DNA of 64,000 nucleotides from Pipra filicauda. Taxonomy: Eukaryota; Chordata; Aves; Passeriformes; Pipridae. A model generated the notes under the pieces. It ran no database searches. It was not told the DNA's origin and saw nothing but the letters and a program-made list of their open reading frames with translations. The position numbers and the translations under genes are program-made. Positions within the stretch are counted from its first letter, which is position 1. Each line of letters begins with the position of its first letter. Of this stretch, positions 11,591-21,992 are shown in pieces. The DNA is taken from NCBI RefSeq assembly GCF_003945595.2, contig NW_024104107.1:992001-1056000 (forward strand), written 5' to 3'.

Positions 11591-11733
11591 GTCCCATCCC
11601 TGTAGCTGCCCAGTGTCCAAGGCCAGGCTGGATGAGGCTTGGAGTAACCTGGTCTAGTGGAAGGTGTCTCTACCCATGGCAGGGTGGGGGTGACCTTTAA
11701 GGTCCCTTCTAACCCAAACCATTCTGTGATTCC
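11591..11733 (+). mobile_element. CR1 LINE fragment inside the right arm
   Basis: It begins with a diverged 'gtcccatccctgtagctgcc' in place of the usual 'gccccatccctggaagtgt'. It continues with 'gtccaaggccaggctggatg' and 'aacctggtctagtggaaggt', and ends 'aacccaaaccattctgtgat'. It is the duplicate of the copy at 8307-8478, since the flanks are homologous. Confidence 0.88.
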
Positions 11734-12366
11734 CTGATAATTTCCTTACACCCAACAGTCCCTCAGCTCCAGCCCTCCCTGGCCCATCAAATTTTCTCCA
11801 AATAAGAGTCCAAATAAATAAAACTGAATCAACTGTCTCAGTCACAAGTTTTAGGGCAAGATTTTGGTGACACTGAGTCCATCCAAGGCTTGTCTCCTGC
11901 CTCCAAAAACAATCAGAGCTGGGGCTTTATGGCACAAGGAGCAGATTGATTTTTCCTCCAGTGCATCCCAAATCCAGGATCCCAAGCTCAGGAAAATCTC
12001 AGGAGACACACAACAGCCAAAAACAATGGTAAGGAAGATGGGACTGGATGCTACAGCCTTGCAAGTCAGAGCTAAAGGCACTGGCAGAGCTGGTTGAGGT
12101 GTAATCAGTGAGAAACAGGAGGTCCCATCTTATAAAGAGACCTGTAGTTACACTGCACTTACCAGGAGTTTAACCCCACATCAAAGACACTCCAGTCATT
12201 AATTCATATAATGAGAAAATTAGTGACAAGACTCCTTTGCCAGTTCTTGCAGTGTTACTGTGTTTGATGCCACTGCTCCTGGGGAGTGGATTTATTTACT
12301 ACACCCAGTTTACGGCGTGTTTATTCACATCTGTGCCGTGACCTTTCTGCTTGGAAAATTAGCAGT
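11591..12366 (-). repeat. Right arm of a large inverted duplication
   Basis: It matches the reverse complement of 7660-8478. The outermost 171 bp (12196-12366) are identical to the left arm by eye. Relative to the left arm this arm lacks 11 bp near 11944 and differs in a short block near 11980 ('atcccaagctc'). Right after the outer edge, 12371-12405 resembles an internal piece of the arm (about 12045-12080) in the same orientation. That may be a trace of the rearrangement. Confidence 0.93.
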
Positions 12367-12959
12367 TACAGATGATGCAGCCTTACAAACTTAAGCTAAA
12401 GGCATCCCTGAGGATGAGTAATGGAGTCCACAGGATGTTTCTGTGGGATTCAGGACCGTCCAATACTGCACATGTTCCTCTACTACCCCACGACCCTGCC
12501 CTTTACATAGAGGACCCACTGGCATCTCCCTCTCTTGCAACGTCCTATTCTCTTGTAAGCATGGCATGAACTCTCTAAAGACAAGAGAGCAGAGAGCAGG
12601 GCTGGACTTGTGCCTGAGATGTGTCTGACTTTTCCTCTCACAGCTCTGGACATGGAGCTGTTGGTATCGGACGCTGGGGGCGCGTCTCAAATCGCGGCTG
12701 CCTCGTGCTCCCTGAGGCACAACCTCTCCTCAGGTTATCTGTGTGTGAGTCAAGGGGACGGGAGGAGGGCACAGCTCCAGACTGTGACTCATTCAGTCTT
12801 CTCCCACTGCTGCTGTAATTCAAGTGGAAACCTCGGAAGACTGCAAAACCTTCAGGCACGCGAAGGATGCCAGGATTCAAGTGCGTATGAATGAATCCAG
12901 GGCTCATTTCTGAACCTGGAAAAACAGGGGAGGTTTTGCTGAGATCTCATTGCCTCACG
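12367..12959. other. Unique sequence right of the inverted duplication, with CpG-rich spot
   Basis: The first 40 bp resemble an internal part of the adjacent arm. Seven CpGs cluster in 12665-12706, including two CGCG sites, against a CpG-poor background. Overlapping frames of 60-110 codons are present on both strands with no recognisable domain. Confidence 0.5.
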
Positions 12960-13240
12960 TAGGGAGAGAACAAGGGGGAAAGGCTTCAGACTGAAAGAGA
13001 GTAGGTTTAGATTGGATATTAAGAAAAAAAAATCTTTGCTCAGAAGGTGGTGAGATGCTGGAACGGGTTGCTCAGGGAAGCTGTGGATGCCCCATCCCTG
13101 GAAGTGTTCAAGGCCAGTTTGGACAGGACTTGGAGCAACCTGGTCTAGTGAAAGGTGTCCCTGCCTGTGGCAGGGGGTTGGAACTGGATGATCTTTAAAG
13201 TCCCTTCCAACCCAAACCATTCTGTGATTCCATGATTGTA
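12960..13240 (+). mobile_element. CR1 LINE fragment
   Basis: A common-subfamily copy in sense: 'gtaggtttagattggatatt', an expanded A-run, 'aaggtggtgagatgctggaa', 'catccctggaagtgttcaag' and 'tcccttccaacccaaaccat', then a tail of three imperfect 'attctgtgattccatgattg' units. The A-run near 13022-13032 is longer than in sister copies. Confidence 0.92.
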
Positions 13241-13498
13241 TGATCAGTCTCCTTGAAAAACTGGAAGCATGGAGTTGGTGTTGTCTGTGTGCACTTTTAA
13301 ATTAAATCCCTAATTTTGAGGGGACTAGTTGCATAGAGGGCAGTAAGAAAACATCAAACCTTCTCCTAAAGTTAAGGAGGTATTGGATTAAAGGCAAAAG
13401 GTATTGCATGCAGCAATAGCCTGAGGAATAGTGTTGGAAGAATTTGGCAGGATGCTTCTATCTGTCTTCATTTGTTGCCTTGGAACTCTGTCACCTGA

Positions 13499-13629
13499 AT
13501 TGTTTTAAAAGCCTTGTAGATGTGGCACTTAGGGATGTGGTTTAGTGGTGGCCTTGGCAGCACTGGGTTAATGGTTGGACTCAATGATCCTGGAGGTCCT
13601 TTCCAACCTAACAGATTCTGTGGTTCTGG
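13499..13629 (+). mobile_element. CR1 LINE fragment ('gtggatgtggcacttgggga' subfamily)
   Basis: It shows 'aaaagccttgtagatgtggc', 'acttagggatgtggtttagt', 'ggtggccttggcagcactgg' and 'gaggtcctttccaacctaac', ending 'attctgtggttctgg'. It shares its wording with copies at 29480-29805 and 35533-35770. Confidence 0.9.
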
Positions 13630-15435
13630 GACTTTATTGTGGTTAAGCTCAGGACCAGCCCAGGGAAGCAGCTGAGCATACAGAGCACAACAGTTCACAG
13701 AAGGACCTGCCCTCAGTGTGGGGGTTCCCTCCCCCCTGGGTGTCCAGAGACTTCCTGTAATCACTGAGGATGACCCTGGCCATGGCTTTCCCTCCCTATC
13801 AGGCCATTAGGATTCATCAGCACGCTCTGGACACTGATGCTGGATTCCTTTGTGCTCCCTCTGATGTTCCCTCTGGTCTTATTAGGCAGAGGTGGAGTTG
13901 AAGGTGGAATATCCTCCCGGAATATCCATCAGGTGCACGAGCTCAGTACAAGGGTCATTGCATCCCACATTGCAGTGACTTTCCTTGATCCTGCCAAAGT
14001 TGAATTTCTAATCAGGCTGGTCATCTCTACCTTCTCTGCAGTGTAAGGCACAAGGAGGGTCCATCCTCCGAGCCTCCAAGTTGGCTTATCCCTCACAGGC
14101 GCTTGCTTGGAGGCAAAGGTAGAATTCCAGAAACCCTACAGTGCTGCAGGTGGGAAGATCCCTGCTGCAAACTCAGTGAGGGAAATCCAAGCTGTGGCCA
14201 GAAAGCTGTCACATCAGCATGTTGATTTTAAATAACTGAAGGCATAACTCATACCCCCCCCCCCCTTCTTTTCCTCTAACAGTGACAGTTCTGTCCAGTA
14301 AACACCAGCAACTGCCAGCACTGCAGCTTCCCAAACATCCCAAGGAAGCACAGCCCTGCCTTTCCTTTGTACTTCTGTGTGAAAAGCAGGTGATGCTGAG
14401 ATGTTTTACAGTCCCAGCTCGGTGAAAGTCTTTCATATAAATGACTCAGGTGATATGTGAGTGACAGGAATCGTCGTGACACTGATTGAGCTGTGGTGGC
14501 TCCACGCAGAAGACTTTTGTCTCTGCAGTTGGGATGAGTGGCAGCTAAAGACCTGCTTAATAATTTCTGCCATGAAAGAGGGGAAAATAATATGGGAGGG
14601 TGGAATTGATCCCTCTGAACTGATCAATCTCTTCCTTCATTTTCTTCTGGGCTCTGTGTTGGGATGATGAAGACTGTTCCTCTTTGAAGGACCTTGCATG
14701 ACCAGCTGAGGAATGATGATGGTATGAAGAGGGTTCAAAAACTCCCTCTTTTTCTCACCATCTTTCCCAGAGATCATAACCTGAAACAGAGGGAGGAAAA
14801 CTGTTCTGGCAAAGAGTTCTGTCAATAAAGCCCTGCCTTTGCTCTCTGGCTGGAGGGCTTGAAATGGGGTGAAAAATCATAGCAATGTTTATTTTACAGA
14901 AGATAAGCTTTAAGCTGAATGTATTACGGTTTTTTGGCTGACAGTAATCAAGGATTTTTTTTCCTAAAATAAGAAAATAACTGCCCAATCTCCAACTTCA
15001 TTTTAACATGAAAAACGTTGGTTTCTTGACAATTGTTAGAAAAAGGATTTCCGTATGAAAACCTAATGAATGGCTCAAAAGTTGATTAAGAAGGGAGATG
15101 CTAAGTCAAAGTTTTCTAGCTAGAAATAGTGATTTATTATCCAGCTATCTTTGCAAATGACAAAATAACTAATTAGATACAATTCATCATCTGAACTTCA
15201 AACTGCCACTGGTGTAAGATAGAAGGTTTTATGAACAATTCATAGTCCCAATTTTGATCTAAATGTAGCATAGTGTATATTGAGAGTTAGTCAAAGACAC
15301 TGAGGCACTGGGAAAGGCTTAATAAGATTCTGAAATTCTGCCCCCCTGTAGATTTTTTTCCTAATGAAGGATTTGAAAAGGGCGTTTTAGAGTGATGTTT
15401 TATATGGTAGCAGTCTTTTCCCATAAAACATCAAC
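13630..15435. other. Unique sequence ending in an AT-rich block
   Basis: No exon is recognisable. A run of 12 C lies near 14254-14265. From about 14880 to 15260 the sequence is AT-rich with homeodomain-type cores, including the palindrome 'ctaattag' near 15168, and has no transposon signature. That makes it a plausible conserved non-coding element, but I cannot test conservation. Confidence 0.45.
14254..14265. repeat. Poly-C run
   Basis: Twelve consecutive C followed by a pyrimidine-rich stretch; simple repeat. Confidence 0.85.
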
Positions 15436-15548
15436 CATAATAATTATTTTTATGCAGATCCTGAGGCACAGAGAGATTAAATGACTTTCTCAAGGTCAGA
15501 CAGCGAGTCAGAGGCAGAACCAGTGAATGAATGTGAGTCTTGATTCAG
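15436..15548 (-). mobile_element. MIR-like ancient SINE relic
   Basis: The plus strand reads 'ctgaggcacagagagattaa', 'atgactttctcaaggtcaga', 'cagcgagtcagaggcagaac'. This corresponds closely to the reverse complement of the MIR core region ('gaggcacagagaggttaagt' and 'caaggtcacacag' in the consensus as I recall it). MIR elements were active in early amniotes, and few recognisable copies survive in birds. The match is long and ordered, so chance is unlikely, but the exact subfamily cannot be named without a library search. Confidence 0.7.
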
Positions 15549-15810
15549 GGGCTGTGGTGTGTACTCAAGTAGCCCTCACTTCTTAAATCTCCAGGCTTGG
15601 ATGAACTCAAATCTTTCTGAGTCTGATGTCCCAGCATCTCCTAACCCAGTTGTTTCTGCAGGAGTGCAACCTTGGAAGTGAATAACTTGCTCCCAACTAT
15701 CTGTGGTTTATCCTTGGAATCAACATGACCTGCATGAGGATATTGATGGGTACATTGTCCTTGATGGGTCATCTCCCAGGGGACAGTTGTGATGATAAAT
15801 GACTTCTTCA
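15549..15810. other. Unique sequence
   Basis: A short interval between the MIR-like relic and the next CR1; nothing recognisable. Confidence 0.5.
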
Positions 15811-16160
15811 GTGGCCTTTCAGTACTTAAAGGGAGTTTATAAAAAAGAGGGAGAGTGACTTTTTAGGTGGGCAAATGGTGAGAGAAAAAGGGGGAAGGGT
15901 TTTAAACTAAAAGAGGAGAGATTTAGATTAGATATTAGGAAGAAATTATTGCCTGTGAGGGTGGTGAGGCCCTGGCATGGGTTTCCCAGAGAAGCTGTGG
16001 CTGCCCCATCCCTGGAAGTGTTCAAGACCAGGTTGAATGGGGTCCTAAGCAACCTGATTTAGTGGGTGGCATCCTTGCCCATGTGGAGGGGTTGAAACTA
16101 GATGTTCTCTAAGGTCCCCTCCAACCCCAGCCATTCTATGATTCTAAATTCTATGATTCT
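15811..16160 (+). mobile_element. CR1 LINE fragment
   Basis: A typical 350-bp copy starting at 'gtggcctttcagtacttaaa'. It continues through 'ttttaaactaaaagaggaga', 'gatattaggaagaaattatt' and 'ctgtggctgccccatccctg'. It ends in a tail with two 'attctatgattct' units separated by a few bases. The start matches the copy at 18531-18866, so both were truncated at a similar point. Confidence 0.94.
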
Positions 16161-17033
16161 GAGTGACTGTGTTGTCACTCAATATCCAAGCTGAAAGTTG
16201 TGGGAAGGGATCTGGCAAAGGCTCTCCTGCATGGCTTTCTACTTGGTAAAGTCTGGTCCTAAATTTCAGATCCCCACTGGATGACACTCCCAGCCTTCCG
16301 GGGGTCACCTGGAGATCAGAAATCCTTTAAGTGCTGCAACATTCCTGCCTGTAACAACACGTGTAGTGGTGGATCTTGCAGTGCTGCTGCTTCTGGCCAG
16401 TACTGGGTAGGGATTTCCATTCTGGCCTTTTTGTAAATCTCTCTGCTGAGCCAAGTTCAGCTGCACCAGGTCCCAGGGGACACATGAACTGCAGTAGTTG
16501 TCCGCTCGTTCAGCGAAGTCGAGTAATTCAACTGCATTCCTCTCTGGACATTGTTTGGGTCTCCTGATATCTCCTCATGAATTATTAGCTATGGAAAAGA
16601 CTTATTGCTAAGATATTGTAGCTGGTTTAGTCTCCTGGTCATTGCAGGTTTCCTTCCAAATTTGTTTGGTTCTGTTTTAAGTGGCTCGATGCTGGTCCTC
16701 TTGACATTTCCCCCCGGGCCTCTCTCCTGCAGTCTGATACTTCCTGCTGTCAGGAAGTTGTTCTTCATACTCAGGCTACTTCTTATCAGTCTGTCACTTT
16801 TTCAACTCATTGGGCTAATGGTTTCCCCATTACAAGAGCTGCCTCTCTGTGTCCTTTCGCCCCAGTCTCCCCAAGGGAGCCTCTTTCTTCTTGCACTGAA
16901 AGAGGGTCAGACCAGATGACTTTTCAGTCTTTTTCTGCCCTCTTGCTCTGACTTCTTGGAGTCTCACAGGTTCTGGATCTGACCTACAATGAACCCTGAC
17001 AGCATGTAAAAGAATGGATTTTATAAAACTCAA
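16161..17033. other. Unique or very old repeat-derived sequence
   Basis: No exon is recognisable. The 104-codon plus-strand frame at 16605-16919 is very rich in L, S and P with no family match. The stretch near 16905-16945 ('ggtcagaccagatgactttt') faintly resembles a CR1/L3-type tail, too weakly to call. Confidence 0.4.
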
Positions 17034-17275
17034 TCACAGAGTCATTTAGGAAAAGACCTCTAAGATTGAGTCCAACCACCAGCACTGCTGAGGCCACCAC
17101 TAAACCACGTTCCCAAATGCCACATCTGCACTGCTTTTAAATTCCTCCAGGGATGGTGACTTGACCCTCCCTGAGGGCAGCCTGTTCCTGAGCTTGACAA
17201 CCCTTTCCACGAAAATTTTTTTCCTAATATCCAACCTAAACCTTCCCTGGCACAACTTGAGGCCATTTCCTCGAG
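17034..17275 (-). mobile_element. CR1 LINE fragment ('gagtccaacc' tail subfamily)
   Basis: The left edge is 'tcacagagtcatttaggaaa', then 'gagtccaaccaccagcactg' and 'gaggccaccactaaaccacg'. 'ctccagggatggtgacttga' follows, and the right end is 'cacaacttgaggccatttcc'. It is complementary to the sense copies at 13499, 29480 and 35533, so all belong to one subfamily. Confidence 0.92.
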
Positions 17276-18530
17276 TAAGCAATGAGGATATCAGAGTTCA
17301 TAAATCCCACGGGTTTAGACATTCACATAAATCTGAGAATTGTATCCATGAAGGGGTGAAATGGTCTTTTTCTGTCCTGGATGTACATGACTTTTTGGGG
17401 CATAGGGAAAGCCTGAGTTACTCCAGCACTGAGAATTAGTTTCTCAGATTTGCAGCAGGGTTTTCTAAGGATGTGGAGAAACAGGAAAGAGAAGGCAGAA
17501 AAAACAAAACAAAACAAAACAAGAAAGATCAATTCTGATGCTCATCCGAGGAACCAAGAAAAGGCTGAAGGCCCTTTCTCCTCATAGATTCAGTTCAGGG
17601 CTGGGACACCACTGATATCTTCCAGACACCCTGTTCATTTAAGGCTCATAAAGGCAGCTCCAGATGTGCACAGATGTTGTGTGGGGTTTTGCCCTGCTGT
17701 GCACCATCACTTGGCATCAGCAGCGCTCTCCTGCATTCCCAGCCTGCTCTCTGGAGGACACGTCACCAGCCAAGCAGCTGGACTGGAGAGGAGAACAGCA
17801 GTGCTCAGTGCTGATTAAGCAATAATGTAATTAATAGCCTCTTACCATCCTTACATTCCCGACAACGTCAGCGTGTCAGGAACTATTTACAGTGTAACTT
17901 ACACAAATGTCACTTTGGTGCACTGAGCACTTCATATTTTGCAATTCTCTGCCACAGTAATAAAATCAGTCAGCCAGTCAGAAGGGAAACACACCCAGGA
18001 GATATCATTATTGATGGCACTGGGCCAGGCTTTGGATGATCTGTGTGGGAGGCACATCAGCAGAGAGAGGAGCTCATTCCTGCACTGAGATGCCCTCAGG
18101 TCTCTGCATGAGATGCCTTTGAATCCAGCTGGATGAAGGCTCAGTTCTCCAGTCAGCAAAGGGAGAACATTTGGAAGGGTTTGTCAATTATCTCCTCTTC
18201 AAGAGCTCGCATTTAGCATCAAATCAGTGTGCTATCCAGGGCTTTGCACAATTTGGTTTTTAAGGGCCTGAAATAATTTCACTTGTCTTGAAAAGACCGC
18301 TTCCTGCAGTAAAACATCTTTCCTTCTGCTTCCTGTGTAACATCCTGGACTCTGGTCACCTAAAGGCCCTTTTCCTCATGAGCTGGGGGTTCTGTCCTAG
18401 TACTGAATCAATGGTTTTGATGCTCTGCTGCTTTGTTTTAAAGTCTGAGATTAGCAGCTGGACATTTTGGCCTGCTTAATTGGCCATTTGCAAGGAGACC
18501 TGATCTCTGACATCACGGTCCAGGTTCATT
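17276..18530. other. Unique sequence with an (AAAAC)n repeat
   Basis: An (AAAAC)n microsatellite lies at about 17500-17521. The rest shows no exon or transposon. Its longest frame is 75 codons. Confidence 0.5.
17500..17521. repeat. (AAAAC)n microsatellite
   Basis: About four perfect pentamer units preceded by a run of A. A complementary (TTTTG)n repeat occurs at 25993-26020. Confidence 0.85.
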
Positions 18531-18866
18531 GTGACCTTCCAGTACTTAAAGGGGACTTGGAAAAAAAGGGGGAGGGCGAGTTTTTACCTGGGCAGACATT
18601 AGTAAGACAAAGGGGAATAGTTTTAAACTAAAAGAGGAGAGATTTAGATTGGATATTGGGAAGAAGTTCTTCCCTGGGAGGGTGGGGAGGCCCTGGCACA
18701 GGTTGCCCAGAGAAGTTGTGGCTGCCCCTGGATCCCTGGAAGTGTCCAAGGCCAGGTTGGTCAGGGGGTGGAGCAATCTGGGACAGTGGAAGGTGTCCCT
18801 GCCCATGACAAGGGGGTGTAGATGATCTTTAAAGTCCCTTCCAACCCAACCATTCTGTGATTCTGT
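18531..18866 (+). mobile_element. CR1 LINE fragment
   Basis: It begins 'gtgaccttccagtacttaaa' and carries the A-run and G-run of the element's 3' UTR. 'gattggatattgggaagaag' and 'ggcacaggttgcccagagaa' follow, ending 'aacccaaccattctgtgatt'. Compared with the copy at 15811 it has a small 'ggatcc' variant in the 'gctgcccctggatccctgga' block, shared with the minus-strand copy at 2545. Confidence 0.94.
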
Positions 18867-21800
18867 ATTTCATAGGAGTGTGAAGACACTTTACTACTGA
18901 AGGTACCAAAACCTTATTGTTTTAAGGCAAAATACCCTGAAATATCACGAGAACTTTGAGCAGGACACAGCTCCCACTAAAAGCAGTGCAAAAATTCCTG
19001 CTGATTTCCCTGGGAAATCCTAAATGGACTTTTTCTATCCCATTTTCCCCTCTGATGAAAAGATAATTTGACTTCTTGAAAGTGCCACATTTAAACAGGT
19101 TGTTTTGTTGGCATTGCTCTCTGCAGAGAGACCCTGCTCTGCAACAGTGGTGGCAAATCATTTACTGCTGCTGTCCCACTGCAAGATCCTAAACTTCTCC
19201 ATGCAAGTCTGACACATCAGGATCCCCAGATAATTGTGAAGGTGTGTGAGACCCATTAATATGGGTCTTCATGCAGGCAAAGAATATGACAGTATTTGAA
19301 AATACTTTACTGGGGTTTCAGATGTAACAGCAGCCGTGGCAAATTCACATTTGTCTATTAAAAAGACAAAAGCAGAGAGGAAAAAAGAAAAAAATCCCAG
19401 CACTTGAAGGATTAAATAGTGCATTGACTGCCTAGAGCATCAAGGGCCCTTTGAAGGTCTGGATAAAAATGCACATGCCCATCTGACACGCTGCAAACCT
19501 CGAAGGCAGTGGAATTGCATGAGGGATAGAGTTGAATTTGGCCCTTTGTTTCCCACTTTCTGCTGTCACATTCAGATTTCCAGGCAAATCTTGTACAGAA
19601 CAGGGAAATGTGGAGCCTGTTTAAACTAATACAGGTGCCTGAGCTCCTGCAAGCCCTTGAGCTCTTGCAGAAAAACTGATGAGCAGAAGTGGTTTCAGCA
19701 AGAAATCTTAAAGGGTTCAAATCAGCCAGAAGTGTCAGTCAAGTAGCCCCACAATGCTGGGAAATCAATGCTGGATTCTCCAAGAGGAGCGTGCGGGGGA
19801 AAATGATGCCATTTGTTTGCAATTCTAATACAATGAATCAACAGATCCACTTGCAAAATGTTCCTAATGAAAATGTGCATAATGGACATGCAGAAACCCA
19901 GAGGGAGAGAGAGACTGTGCTGGCGAGGAGAGGGGGGTGCTGAATTTAGGTTTAGCTGCTGAAATCTGAAAGTGAGATGGGTCTGACATCCATAAAATCA
20001 AGTCCTGGGAGAACCTGGCAGCAAAAGATGTAAATTTTTGCCAGAAAAAAAGAAGTTTTGGTAAAGAAGCAGATGTTGTTATGTAGGGGTCAATTATTTA
20101 GTAAGAACAGCAAACATGGAACCATGATATAAGGCTGGAATGGATTAAAAACCATCTGAAAACTGAGGTCTCCTAAAAGACAGCCCCAACATTATTCCCC
20201 TATTTTCTTTTCCTGGTAAAAAAATCCAGCTTTTAGCACTGTTTGATCTTTGCTGTTGTTGGGTTTTTTTGGCTTCATTTTGGGTCTGGGGGGAGTAACT
20301 TCCATGGGAAGTGTGTACATATCAATTATTTATTGTCTTTTCCAGCGTAAGAACTGGAGACTCTCTCAGGGAATGAGATGTCAGGTTCGAAACAAATGTA
20401 AACTTGTTCTGGGGAAAAAAAAACCCACCATCTTTCAGGTCACAAAAACTAATGGACTGGTAGAACCTCCTGCTGCAGGACATATTCTGGATTTAAAAAA
20501 AACAGCCACAAAAAACTTCAGCAAAGTTTTCAGTGGAGGTCCATTAACTGTGAAGTTTCTACACTTGGCTTGGGACGTCCCTCAGCCTAAAATGCTTGGA
20601 AAGAGTATTTTGGGTGCATATTGCTGTATTTTTACCCTTTTCCTCTGCTCTTTCCTTGGCATCTGCTGTTGGCCATTGCCAGAGGCAGCTGTTTGCTCCC
20701 TGAATCTGTGACTTAGACCCAGCAAAGCCTTTCCAGGTGCCTAAAAATCCAAGGTTGTCTTCTCCCTCCTCAGTGAAGGTCTTAAAAATAGACAACTGGC
20801 AACTTCTCCTCAAAAGGAATGGGACTCTCCGGGCTGTGTGACTGTAAGGAGTCTTTTTTAGGTTGGGGATGTATCTGAGTATGTTTTTAAGAGTGATGAG
20901 AGAGGAGATGCTGCATTCCTCCAGAATTAATCACTTTAATAAAGTTAAAATCTGAGCCAAAGCTGATAGAAGTCACTGGATTTGTCAGTCACTGAACGGG
21001 GCTGAATCCCAGTTTTTCAGACCCCAAAGAGGGGTGTGGGCAGATTGTGTGAGGCTGTTGGCTTGGGAGGAGACAGATTGTCACCTCTGGGTGAAAAATG
21101 GCAGGTTTTAATTATTTTCAAGTTATTAATTTTTTCAGTAATACCAAGGAGAAGCAAAATCCAAATCCTCCTCCTGAGTCAGACCAAAGCAACTAGAGTT
21201 CCATAGGAAAATAGGTGATGTATCCCTGTCGGGGATCTGAATAAAACTTATCAGCCAGCTGACCTCAAGGATTACCTGTGATTTGTGCTCTTTTTGGGAA
21301 TAGTTCTATGGATGAGCAACAAGCTGGTTCTTCATAAATTTGGCCCAGAATATCTGCATTTTTGTTTTCTCAAGCATGCAAATTCGTATATTGTGACATT
21401 AAATATAGCTTGGGATGATAGGAATACTCTGCTTCCTTGGCACTGCAAAGTTCCATCAAAGAAGGGCAGGAAATTGGGTTCCCTGACCCTTTTTTCCTCC
21501 CTGGAATAATGCCTAGAAGAACAGGATTAATTTGTGTCAGGACAAGTTTCTGCTTCTGCTAATTATATTTTTTTCCCTTTAATTTTTTCCTCTTTCCCCT
21601 TTATTAGGTTTTTTTCCCCTCTCTCTCCCTCTCCCACTGCTTTCTGCTTCTTCCATTTTCTCTTTCCCCTGATGCTTCCCTAAAGGCACAAAACAAAAAT
21701 GTTTCTAGCTTACATGTTTTGGATATAAGGTTTGAAAGGACAACGGAGACAGGCTCCATGACAAAGAGCATATGGATAAAACCCACGGAGGGTGGAAATA

Positions 21801-21944
21801 AACAACTCAGGAAGATAAACTCCTGCATATCAAGGGAATCTTGGTCTCCACTTGTTTGATACTTCAGCTTCTTATCTTGTCCTCTTATGATTTCCTCTGC
21901 TTCTACTCACTGGAACCAAAAAGCCCATGGAAGGAGCTCTGATT
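18867..21944. other. Unique non-coding sequence
   Basis: About 3 kb with no CR1. The largest frame, 153 codons on the plus strand at 20250-20711, has a hydrophobic start but no recognisable domain and no flanking splice or promoter evidence. T-rich sequence occupies about 21565-21625. Confidence 0.55.
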
Positions 21945-21992
21945 TACAGTCATAAAGGTTGGAAAAGACCTCAAAGATCAAGTTCCAAGCTT
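21945..21992 (-). mobile_element. CR1 3' tail remnant
   Basis: 'tacagtcataaaggttggaa', then 'aagacctcaaagatcaagtt' and 'ccaagc', is the complement of the 'tccaac...gatctttgaggtcttttccaacc...atgat' tail. Only about 45 bp are recognisable. Confidence 0.65.

Noticed and set aside
16905..16945. Possible ancient CR1/L3 tail
   Set aside because: Similarity limited to about 20 bp of common wording; too weak to call.
20385..20400. 'aggttcgaaac' B-box-like string
   Set aside because: No matching A-box or acceptor stem at the proper distance.
20250..20711. 153-codon plus-strand open frame with a hydrophobic start
   Set aside because: The hydrophobic start could suggest a signal peptide, but the rest lacks any family signature and there is no exon context.
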